Below are positions 56,671 through 64,000 of a stretch of DNA of 64,000 nt, in pieces. This DNA is from Lysobacter enzymogenes (GTDB lineage Bacteria > Pseudomonadota > Gammaproteobacteria > Xanthomonadales > Xanthomonadaceae), in the NCBI RefSeq assembly GCF_017355525.1, contig NZ_CP067395.1:3224001-3288000 (forward strand), given 5' to 3'. Made by a program: the position numbers and the translations under genes. The notes below the pieces were generated by a model that was not told the DNA's origin, did no database searches, and worked only from the letters and a program-made list of their open reading frames with translations. The first letter of the stretch is position 1; the number at the start of each line of letters is the position of its first letter.

Positions 56671-58185
56671 ATGGCCAAACACGCCGGTTCCGTATTCAGC
56701 GTCGACGTCACCGGCCTGGACCGCGACGCCGGCCAACCCGCCTACGCCCGCATCAGCGAGCGTATCCGCACCGCGATCCTCAGCGGAGCGCTGGTGCCGA
56801 ATGCGCGCCTGCCGTCGGGCCGCACGCTAGCCCGCGACCTTGGCGTGTCCCGCAACACTGTCGACTGGGCGTTGGATCAACTCGTCGCTGATGGGTACAT
56901 CGTGCGCCGCCGTGGCGCCGGCAGCTTCGTCGCCGCGCAATTGCCCGAGCGCGATTCGGCGCCGCTGCGGCCCGAGCGCAGCCTTATCATCGTTGCCGAC
57001 ACCGCTCCACGTCGCATCTCGCGACGGGCCGAGGCGTTGCGCGCTTATCCCGGCCACTACGAGCCGGCCAGTTCTGTACCGTTTACACCATCGTTGCCGC
57101 CGATGGGTTTGTTTCCCCGCGATGTCTGGAATCGGTTGTTGCAACGCGAAGCTGCGAAGCCTGGCGACGACTACTGGCATTACGGCGCAAGCAACGGCTT
57201 GCCCGCCTTGCGTCGCGCCATCGCCGCGCACGCGTCGGCAATGCGTGCGGTGCGGTGTTCGCCCGAGCAGGTGATCGTGGTGACCAGCACGCAGCAAGCG
57301 GTCGAATTGGCGGCGAAATCGCTGGCCGATTCGGGCGATCGCGCGTGGTGCGAATTGCCGGGTTACCCGCCGGTGCGGCATGGCTTACGCAATGCGGGCT
57401 TGGAGGTCGTTGATGTACCGGTGGATGACGATGGCCTGGACGTCGCAGCGGGGCTAGCCGCTGCGCCGGATGCGCGTTTAGCCTATGTGACACCCGCGCA
57501 TCAGTATCCTTTGGGGGTCGAACTCTCGCTGGCACGTCGCCACGCTCTTCTCGACTGGGCGCATGAACGCGATGCTTATGTGCTCGAGGATGATTACGAT
57601 GGCGACTATCGCTACGAGGGCCGGCCCATCGCGTCGCTGCAAGGAATGGACGAGCGTGGGCGGGTGATCTACATCGGCAGCTTCAACAAGATTCTGTTTC
57701 CATCGTTGCGTATCGCTTATGCGATCGTGCCCGAGCCGCTGGTGGATGCAATCGTTGGCGCAAAGCATATCGCGGACGGGCATACGGCGCTGCTAATGCA
57801 GGGAGTGCTGGCGGCTTTCATTGATGAAGGCCACCTGGGACACCATCTGCGCAAGACCCGATCAATCTACGACCAACGAAGACAAGCGTTCCTGGAAGAA
57901 GCGAAAATGCTGGAGCACTGGCTGAACTTCAGACGCGCCATTTCCGGAATGCATATAACCGCCCGCTTTAACGAAGCGGCCATAAGAGTAGAAGACCGCA
58001 TTGTTGCCGAGATTTGCTTCGACGAAGGACTGATAGTGCATCCGCTATCAAGATACGGAGAGGCTTCGAACCCTGGAGGCCTGGTATTCGGCTTCGCGGG
58101 AAGCGACCGAGAGCAAATTCACGATAAGCTGAAAATCGTGAAGGCGGCGCTGTCGAAACTCGACAAGCGCCCGCGCGGACGATGA
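56671..58185 (+). CDS. MocR/PdxR-family regulator (GntR HTH fused to aminotransferase-like domain)
   Basis: A 504-residue fusion. A GntR winged helix (about 25-90; YARISERIRTAILSGALVPNARLPSGRTLARDLGVSRNTVD) is joined to a fold-type I aminotransferase-like domain (about 125-495). That domain has YGASNGLPALRRAIA, TSTQQAVELAAKSL, EDDYDGDYRYEG and the PLP Lys in GSFNKILFPSLR (about 339). MocR proteins use PLP as a ligand to control genes of vitamin B6, amino-acid or GABA metabolism; no such target is adjacent. GC content falls over the last 110 codons, continuing into the low-GC toxin segment. This suggests that the 3' end lies at a recombination border. Confidence 0.9.
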   Translation: MAKHAGSVFSVDVTGLDRDAGQPAYARISERIRTAILSGALVPNARLPSGRTLARDLGVSRNTVDWALDQLVADGYIVRRRGAGSFVAAQLPERDSAPLRPERSLIIVADTAPRRISRRAEALRAYPGHYEPASSVPFTPSLPPMGLFPRDVWNRLLQREAAKPGDDYWHYGASNGLPALRRAIAAHASAMRAVRCSPEQVIVVTSTQQAVELAAKSLADSGDRAWCELPGYPPVRHGLRNAGLEVVDVPVDDDGLDVAAGLAAAPDARLAYVTPAHQYPLGVELSLARRHALLDWAHERDAYVLEDDYDGDYRYEGRPIASLQGMDERGRVIYIGSFNKILFPSLRIAYAIVPEPLVDAIVGAKHIADGHTALLMQGVLAAFIDEGHLGHHLRKTRSIYDQRRQAFLEEAKMLEHWLNFRRAISGMHITARFNEAAIRVEDRIVAEICFDEGLIVHPLSRYGEASNPGGLVFGFAGSDREQIHDKLKIVKAALSKLDKRPRGR

Positions 58186-58283
58186 TAAGACCCCAAACAG
58201 CCGTCGAGAGGATACGACTCGTCTGCGTAGAAGCCCTCACAAAGAACTCGATGAGCGCTTCGGCAAAATGATCTTCGTGGCCG

Positions 58284-58562
58284 CTATCGCTCCAGGCGAG
58301 AGGAAAACCTCTCGATGAATTTTTGAGCGACCTCACTCATGTCCCGAAGCCCTTCGCTCGACACCGAGTACCAAACCCCCTTTTCCTCATAGCTTTTTAT
58401 GAACGCGCCGATCTGAGTCCTTATCTCCAGCGGCAATTCATCGAAATCCGCGAGACTTCCTCCTTCGGACAGGTACTCAAGAGCGATTGCAGCCACGGTA
58501 GAAGGCGGAATAACACCATCCCCCATCAAGGCGAGATACTTGTCGAGCAATGGAATAGCCAT
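58284..58562 (-). CDS. probable immunity protein for the Rhs toxin
   Basis: A 92-residue small acidic protein (IPLLDKYLALMGDGVIPPSTVAAIALEYLSEGG...LADFDELPLEIRTQIGAFIKSYEEKG). It resembles no family I can name. It starts immediately at the end of the Rhs gene: the ATG at 58562 shares one base with its stop codon. It is small, low in GC, and follows a polymorphic toxin directly, as immunity genes do. A GTG one codon earlier is an alternative start. Confidence 0.75.
   Translation of the reverse strand: MAIPLLDKYLALMGDGVIPPSTVAAIALEYLSEGGSLADFDELPLEIRTQIGAFIKSYEEKGVWYSVSSEGLRDMSEVAQKFIERFSSRLER
58298..58325 (+). terminator. hairpin with T-run, possible terminator for the MocR gene
   Basis: GAGAGG-AAAA-CCTCTC (58298-58313) followed by GATGAATTTTTGAG on the plus strand. 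It lies about 110 bases after the MocR stop and inside the 3' end of the convergent immunity gene, so it may be coincidental coding sequence. Confidence 0.3.
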
Positions 58563-61500
58563 CACAACCCTCTCTTCTTCATAGCCTTGACAAGGTCATC
58601 GCCGAACGCCACCGCACGCGTATGCGCATTTTCCCCACCCGACGACGGAGAGACCAGAGCGTTGTAGTCCTTAACGCGCATCATACCGCCGGAGCGCTGG
58701 AACTCGGCCTCCAGCTCCCATATTTCCGATGTCTCATGACCGAAGATGGCGACAATCGCCCTATCGCTGTTGAGAACTGATTTCCGGAAAAAAACTGGCA
58801 ATCTCCCGTCGCTGTCCAGAAGAGAAATTTTTCCAGGACGACTTTTCCAGCTCACGATCTCATTCAAAGCCACATTGTCTAACCGGCCATAGGTCGCGTC
58901 TGAATTCGGCATTCCAACGCCCCTGGAACCTCCGGTCCCGAAGTACACGTCATCTTCCAGCGGGATCAGCCTGACGTAGTCGGGCACATCGACACCGTTG
59001 TCTTCCGCTATTTTCAAAGCCTGCTCCAAGGATCTGGGGCCATCGGCGTTCGGTATCCAATCGGCCATAGTCTGATGGGCGCTTGCGTTCCCGTAAACGT
59101 TGTGCAGCGCCCAATCCTCGCGTGCCTTGAAACCTCTGAAGCGCAGGGCATCCTCCGCCTCATAAACCAACCCCGCCTTTCGCGCCAGCCCCCCGCCGTA
59201 CTCGAGCGCCTTAGCTGTTGCTGCCTCGACCCCGAGGCCCGCCAGGTAGGTGCCGGAGGCAGCGCCTACTTTGCGCCACATCTGATCGGAAGGAAGCCCA
59301 AAGAAGTCAGACGTGCTCATGACTGCTTTGTTGTACAAATCCATGGGCTTTGTACTGCCCAACCCGATAAGTCCGCTCTGAAACTCTCGCTGCGACTGCC
59401 GATCCGTAGCCAAAGCAAAAACGCTACGCGCCCCGGTGTACAGATTCGCCGTAACATCGGCCAATAGCATGGCTTCGTTCGCGCGGATGTCTCCGTAAAG
59501 GCTGTCGCCACGGAACGCATCGGTCACGTTCTTGATCGTATCCAGCAGTTCTTCGTGATCTCGCTGAGCTACCGTCAGCGCGGAGTCGACCGTGATGCGT
59601 TTTTGGGCATAACCCGCTTGCAGCCAATGGTTGTAGCTGACCAACGCTTCCGGCTGATCGACTCCCGGCGGGGTGGGCAGGAAATTCCCAATTACGTTCT
59701 GATAGGCAACCCACGCAGACGTATCGAGAGACAACTGAGCCAGCTTACGCCCACCATCTGGATTGCGATCGATCAGTACCTCTTCATAATTTCGAGGCAC
59801 GTAGTAACCGTATCTTCGGTCACTCATGGAAGCACCTGGAGTCTTGGAGAAGATGTCTCCGTTGGTTCCAACGACTCCGGTCGGTGAACCGATACCGATG
59901 CCGCCCCCATTGGCGCCGCCGGAAAGAGCCGATCCCGAGCCATCGCTTGATCCGGCGGCCAGAACATCGCCGCCCGACCAAGCCCGAGCTTCACGATCCC
60001 AAAGTCGATCAAGCATGGCGCCAGCGTCCATTGCGCCTGTACCCAGCCCCTTCCAGGGCGCGCTCTGCTTCGCCATTTGGGAACTGACGGCATGGCCTAT
60101 TGTCGTGGCCGCAGCATTCAAGCCGATGCTCGCCAAAACACTGCTCGACAAGTTTCCGCGAGCTGCGGCGGTGGTTACATCGGAAGCAAAGCTTGCACTG
60201 AAGTCCGCGAATCCGTTGATGGTCCGATCACCCCACTGACGCGCCGAGCCGAAGGCCTTGGCCTTGTCTCCAACCCATCGGCCGACGCTCGCGCTCACTG
60301 CTGAAATTGCAGCGCCCTTCCAATCGAACCCGTTCTGCACACCCAACGCCACGGCGACGCCCTGTGACGCCACGTTGCCAGCCACCGCGCGAGCTGCTGT
60401 CTGAGCCCACTCGCTTCGGATACCCACCCGGCTCAATGCGGATCCAAACCCGGACGTAGCCATGCCCGCGCTGATTGCGCCTCCAGCAGCGCCCAAAGCA
60501 ACGCCCTTCCAATCAAATTTGTCCTGGACACCACCTGCGATCAATACTGCCTGACTAGCAATACTGCCGACTGCACCGCCGATAGCCGCAGCGCCAACCA
60601 AAGCTCCTGCTCCCAGGCCGCCGACTGCCGTACCACCCAGCACGCTCAGCCCCGCGCTCATCGTTGCGCCGATTGCACCACCTGTGCTCAGTGTGGCCGA
60701 CATCGCCGCAGCGGCAGCGCCCGCAGTGTAAATCGTTACGACGACCGCCACGACGATCGCGAGCACCTGCACAAACCCACCACACCCCTTCTTAGCCGCC
60801 GGCGGCGGCGGCGGCTCCGGCGCCGTCGGGCTCGTATTCCCCATCGCCGAGCCCGCGTCGTACGGCTTGAACGTGCTCGCGTTGTTGTGGATGTTGGTGA
60901 CCTTGTTCGGCACCGTCAGCACGGTGTTCGGAATCAAGGGCTGGTTCGGCGCCAAGCCGTTCGCGTCGGCTAGCAGGTACCACATCGCTGCGTCGCCCCA
61001 CAGCGCGGCGGCGATGCCTTGCAGGGTGTCGCCGGACTTGACGATGTAGCTGCCCGGCGCGGCGGTCGGGTACAGGCTGTTGATCGGCTGGTAGTTCTCG
61101 TCGAAGTTGGCGCCGGCCACGGGGGTGAAGCGCTTGTGGCGGTCGTCGTTCTTGGCGCCGGCCTGGGCTTCGTTCTGCGCCAGTTCCTTGGCGTAGTCGA
61201 TGCGGTCGATGCCGTCGTTGCCGACGTTGCCGATCTGCCGGTCGTCGAAGAAGTAGTAGCTGTGGTGGCGGTTCTGCTGGGCGTTGACGACGTTGCCGTT
61301 GGCGTCGACTTCGCCGCCGATCAGTTCGTCGCGCTGCAGGATCCGGCCTTCGCCGTCGACCTGGTAGGCGAAGCCGCGGTTGCCGGCCTGGTCGTAGGCC
61401 AGCTTGATCCGGCCCTGGCTGTCGTAGACGTAGCGCGAGAAGCCCGGCGCCCAGTTCTTCACGTCCTGGTTGGACGCCTGGACCATGATCTGGCTTTGCT

Positions 61501-64000
61501 TGGCGCTGTCGAACCACTCGTAGGTGTAGCTGGTTTTGACCGTGGTTTCTTCGCCGTAGGTCTCGGTGAAATCGACCGTGCCGTCGGCCAGGCGATAGGT
61601 CTCCGTGCCCTTGTTGGCCAGATTGTCGTGCTCCAGCATCAACAGGCTGTCGTTGTCCCAGGTGCGCGACGAGCTGTTCTTGAGCGTGCCGTTGGCGTCG
61701 TACTCGTAGTAGTCGCCGACGCGGCCGGCCAGGTCGTTGACGCGGCGGGCGCGCAGCACGCCGTCGATGACGGTGTCGGTGAGATAGCCGCGCGCGTCGT
61801 AGTCGTAGCGCTCGGTGTGGCCGTCGCGGCCGTACTTGGCCATGCGCCGCTGGTTGGCCTGGTCGTAGGCCAGCAGCACGCCGTCTTCGTTGCCTTCGTA
61901 CACCCACACGCTGTTGTCGCTGGCGCTGGAGCCACGGGTCTGTCCGTTGCCGCTGAGCTTGCCCATGGTCACGGTGAAGCGGTTCATGCTGTCGTACTGG
62001 TACCAGTACTCCTGGACGCGGCTGGCGCCGTTGAGACCGTCCTTGTACAGCGAGTGCATGCGGATGCGGTTGCCCTGCGCGTCGAACTCGTAGGTGATTT
62101 CGTAGCGCGGGTCGTCGACCTTGATCAGGCGGTTCAGCGCGTCGTAGGTGGCCTTGGACTGCTGGAACGCCCAGTTGCCGTCCTTGCCGGTGAAGCCCTC
62201 GAAGGTGCGGTTGCCGTTCTCGTCGTATTCGTAATAGGCCTTGATACCGCTGCCGGCATCGTTCATGCGCTTGATCAGGCCGTTGGCGTAGTACTCGTAC
62301 ACCGTGGTGCCCGAACTGCTCAGCAGGCCGGCGTGGTTGTACTCGTAGGTGAACCAGCGATCGCCCAGATCCTTGTGCATGAACTTGCGGCCGAACGCGT
62401 CGACGTAGTCGATCAGGCTGCGGCCGTTGGCGTCGGTCATGGTGCGGATCCAGCCGGCGTGGTTGCCGGTGATCGCGTCGCTCCACACCGACGAATACGT
62501 GGTGGTGCGGCCGCCCGCGGTCACCACGCGGCTGACTTCGCCTTCGATGTTGAAGTCGGTGGTGGTCGCGCCGAGCAGGCTGCTGGTGTGGCGGATGCGG
62601 CGGTCGAGTTCGTCGTAGGCGTAGCTGTCGACGATCTCGCCGGTTTCGCCTTCGCCCTTGGGCCGCTGGATCGAGACCAGACGGTTGCCGCGGTCGTAAC
62701 CGTAACCGGTGGTGCGGCCGAGTTCGTCGACCGACACGCGCTGGTTGCCGAACACGTCGTACTGGAAGCGCTTGAAGCCGCCGTCGGCATGCCACTCGCC
62801 GACCAGGGTCGGCTTGGCGCTGCCGTAGTTCCAGGCTTGCGTGGTCAGGTTGCCGTTGGCGTCGCGATAGGCGACGACGTTGCCGGCCAGATCGTTGACG
62901 TACTGGGTGAACGGGTTGATTTGCTCGCGGAAGCCGTTGGCGCGGGTGACCCAGACCAAGGGATCGGTCTTGCGGGTCAGCTTGCCCAAGGTGTTGTAGC
63001 TCAGCGCGGTGGCGTTGCCGCGGCCGTCGATCTCGCGTGCGATCTCGCCGAAGGCGTTGTATTCCTGGCGGCGGTGGATGGTCAGCGACGACGGCTCGAA
63101 GTTCTTGATCTCCCAGCTGGCTTCGGTGGCCGGGCGGTCGTTGTCGGGCCAGAAGTAGCCGCTGTTGCGCACCAGGCTTTGGCTGCCGGCCGGGTTCTGC
63201 GCTTCGGCCAAGGTACGGAACACGTCGTAGAAGTATTCGTACGTCGCTTCCTTGTTGAGGCCCAGGCTGTCCCAACGGAACTTGCCGTCGGCGCCGCGCA
63301 GGATCACGACTTCCTGGAACGGCGTGTTGACGTTGCCCTCGGGGCGATAGTGCAGCACCAGCACCTGGCCTTCGGGCTGCTTGGGATCGAGGTTGAGCGT
63401 GTAGAGGTGGCGATCGACCTGGATCACCGCCTTGGGTTCGCGCTGCGGACCGACTTCGATGCTGCCCACGGCGTTGTAGCTGCTCGGCGGCACCACCCGA
63501 TTGTCGGTGAAGGTCAGCTTCATGCCGTAGCGGCGCACGCCGTCGCCGGCGGCGGCGAGGATCTCTGGCGGGATCGGCCAGTTCAGCGCGCCGTTGGCGA
63601 TCGACAGGCCTGCGGCGGTCCAGGCGACGCTGCCGTCTTCGTTCAACAGGGTCAGATCGACCGCGGACGCGTTCGGCGGCAGGTTGCTCAGGCGCACGAC
63701 GTCGGCGTCGTGGGCGAAGTCCAGGGCGACGCGCGGATTGGCGCCGACGCTGACTTCGCCCTTGATGCTGTCGAGCAGCGTGTCGTTGTCGCCGAGCAGC
63801 TTGAGCACGACTTCGTAGTCGCCGTTCAAGCCAGTGGTGTCCCAGCGCACGCTGCCCGGCGTGGCCATCGGCGGCAGGCCGGGGAGCCCGTTCGTGCCGC
63901 CCCACGCATCCTGGCTGCCCTTGCGGCGATACTCGACCACCACCTTCTTCGGCACCTGGCTGCGGTAGGTGAGCAAGTTGCTCATGTCCAGACCGTTGCT
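58562..64000 (-). CDS. Rhs/YD-repeat polymorphic toxin with LysM and membrane segments (5' end beyond window)
   Basis: The frame is open to the window edge, so at least 1812 residues are encoded and the N-terminus is not seen. From the visible start (numbers approximate): beta-sandwich-like regions to 300; many YD/RHS repeats from 300 to 960 (YNAFGEIAREIDGRGN, YDELDRRIRHT, YEYDENGNRTFEG and others); a LysM-like domain at about 980-1035 (YIVKSGDTLQGIAAALWG); a Pro run and KKGCGG near 1065; hydrophobic Gly/Ala-rich repeats to 1310 with two VQ-FDWKG segments; then a low-GC C-terminal tip. The tip ends with IFGHETSEIWELE near 1749 and NAHTRAVAFGDDLV near the end, a possible metal-site pattern. 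No DPxGL core-end motif is seen. The tip is the likely toxin; its activity is unknown. Confidence 0.9.
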   Translation of the reverse strand, partial: SNGLDMSNLLTYRSQVPKKVVVEYRRKGSQDAWGGTNGLPGLPPMATPGSVRWDTTGLNGDYEVVLKLLGDNDTLLDSIKGEVSVGANPRVALDFAHDADVVRLSNLPPNASAVDLTLLNEDGSVAWTAAGLSIANGALNWPIPPEILAAAGDGVRRYGMKLTFTDNRVVPPSSYNAVGSIEVGPQREPKAVIQVDRHLYTLNLDPKQPEGQVLVLHYRPEGNVNTPFQEVVILRGADGKFRWDSLGLNKEATYEYFYDVFRTLAEAQNPAGSQSLVRNSGYFWPDNDRPATEASWEIKNFEPSSLTIHRRQEYNAFGEIAREIDGRGNATALSYNTLGKLTRKTDPLVWVTRANGFREQINPFTQYVNDLAGNVVAYRDANGNLTTQAWNYGSAKPTLVGEWHADGGFKRFQYDVFGNQRVSVDELGRTTGYGYDRGNRLVSIQRPKGEGETGEIVDSYAYDELDRRIRHTSSLLGATTTDFNIEGEVSRVVTAGGRTTTYSSVWSDAITGNHAGWIRTMTDANGRSLIDYVDAFGRKFMHKDLGDRWFTYEYNHAGLLSSSGTTVYEYYANGLIKRMNDAGSGIKAYYEYDENGNRTFEGFTGKDGNWAFQQSKATYDALNRLIKVDDPRYEITYEFDAQGNRIRMHSLYKDGLNGASRVQEYWYQYDSMNRFTVTMGKLSGNGQTRGSSASDNSVWVYEGNEDGVLLAYDQANQRRMAKYGRDGHTERYDYDARGYLTDTVIDGVLRARRVNDLAGRVGDYYEYDANGTLKNSSSRTWDNDSLLMLEHDNLANKGTETYRLADGTVDFTETYGEETTVKTSYTYEWFDSAKQSQIMVQASNQDVKNWAPGFSRYVYDSQGRIKLAYDQAGNRGFAYQVDGEGRILQRDELIGGEVDANGNVVNAQQNRHHSYYFFDDRQIGNVGNDGIDRIDYAKELAQNEAQAGAKNDDRHKRFTPVAGANFDENYQPINSLYPTAAPGSYIVKSGDTLQGIAAALWGDAAMWYLLADANGLAPNQPLIPNTVLTVPNKVTNIHNNASTFKPYDAGSAMGNTSPTAPEPPPPPAAKKGCGGFVQVLAIVVAVVVTIYTAGAAAAAMSATLSTGGAIGATMSAGLSVLGGTAVGGLGAGALVGAAAIGGAVGSIASQAVLIAGGVQDKFDWKGVALGAAGGAISAGMATSGFGSALSRVGIRSEWAQTAARAVAGNVASQGVAVALGVQNGFDWKGAAISAVSASVGRWVGDKAKAFGSARQWGDRTINGFADFSASFASDVTTAAARGNLSSSVLASIGLNAAATTIGHAVSSQMAKQSAPWKGLGTGAMDAGAMLDRLWDREARAWSGGDVLAAGSSDGSGSALSGGANGGGIGIGSPTGVVGTNGDIFSKTPGASMSDRRYGYYVPRNYEEVLIDRNPDGGRKLAQLSLDTSAWVAYQNVIGNFLPTPPGVDQPEALVSYNHWLQAGYAQKRITVDSALTVAQRDHEELLDTIKNVTDAFRGDSLYGDIRANEAMLLADVTANLYTGARSVFALATDRQSQREFQSGLIGLGSTKPMDLYNKAVMSTSDFFGLPSDQMWRKVGAASGTYLAGLGVEAATAKALEYGGGLARKAGLVYEAEDALRFRGFKAREDWALHNVYGNASAHQTMADWIPNADGPRSLEQALKIAEDNGVDVPDYVRLIPLEDDVYFGTGGSRGVGMPNSDATYGRLDNVALNEIVSWKSRPGKISLLDSDGRLPVFFRKSVLNSDRAIVAIFGHETSEIWELEAEFQRSGGMMRVKDYNALVSPSSGGENAHTRAVAFGDDLVKAMKKRGL

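Noticed and set aside
56671..58185. Calling the MocR-type protein a plain aminotransferase
   Set aside because: A clear GntR helix-turn-helix domain occupies its first 90 residues.
61050..63060. Repetitive stretch that could suggest a CRISPR or tandem DNA repeat
   Set aside because: The periodicity is at protein level (YD repeats of the Rhs shell); there are no identical direct repeats with unique spacers.
60792..63905. Long second frame of about 1037 codons on the same strand as the Rhs gene
   Set aside because: It is an Arg/Gln/Pro-rich shadow of the Rhs coding sequence and stops where the GC content falls.
1..64000. tRNA, rRNA, insertion sequences, prophage or attachment sites
   Set aside because: Reading both strands I saw no cloverleaf, rRNA-like segment, transposase, integrase or phage structural gene; the dispersed palindromes do not encode proteins.

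Overview
This is high-GC DNA (about 70% by eye) from what looks like a gammaproteobacterium of the Xanthomonadaceae, most plausibly a Lysobacter. The reasons are the Oar-type TonB-dependent receptor, the many secreted peptidases and hydrolases, the paired 'gtaggagcggcgc' and 'cattcccgcgaaagcggg' palindromes, the Rhs protein with a LysM domain, and a reduced flagellar gene set. The genus is an inference; no rRNA or other marker is in the window.

1-7370: a murein-peptide scavenging module. A TonB receptor and a transglutaminase-like protein run leftward. An NlpC/P60 endopeptidase, an L-Ala-D/L-Glu-type dipeptide epimerase, an RpiR regulator and a YkuD-type lipoprotein run rightward.

7599-10894: two secreted enzymes, a DUF885 peptidase-like protein and an alpha/beta hydrolase.

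11228-19476: a complete trans-4-hydroxy-L-proline catabolic operon (epimerase, three-part D-hydroxyproline dehydrogenase, deaminase, 2-oxoglutarate semialdehyde dehydrogenase). It ends with an M24 Xaa-Pro-type peptidase and is headed by a divergent PAS-AraC regulator.

19494-22400: RidA-like, arginase-like and M23 peptidase genes.

22443-31745: a divergent catabolic locus. GH109 and RidA genes lie leftward. A TIM-barrel-like protein, an SDR, a D-serine/D-glucosaminate dehydratase-like PLP enzyme, RpiR, an N-acyl-D-amino acid deacylase, DgoK and a KDPG/KDPGal aldolase lie rightward. Read together they suggest oxidative breakdown of an N-acetylated amino sugar through an aldonic acid to pyruvate and glyceraldehyde 3-phosphate.

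33423-55129: one tightly overlapping rightward operon of about 21.7 kb. It encodes a flagellar export apparatus, rod, rings and hook, but no flagellin, filament cap, hook-filament junction, stator, FlhF/FlhG or chemotaxis gene. The FliG-position protein has no recognisable torque domain, the FliM-like protein has no CheY-binding N-terminus, FlgH has no lipoprotein cysteine and FlgD is short. TPR genes sit near both ends, fliA is near the 3' end, a sigma-28-like promoter lies at the 5' end, and an IagB-type lytic transglycosylase closes the operon. I read this as a non-motile flagellum-derived secretion machine and the most interesting object here.

55284-64000: a small unknown gene, a Tat-exported protein, a MocR regulator, and a large 5'-truncated Rhs polymorphic toxin with its immunity-like gene. 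The toxin tip lies in a distinctly lower-GC segment.
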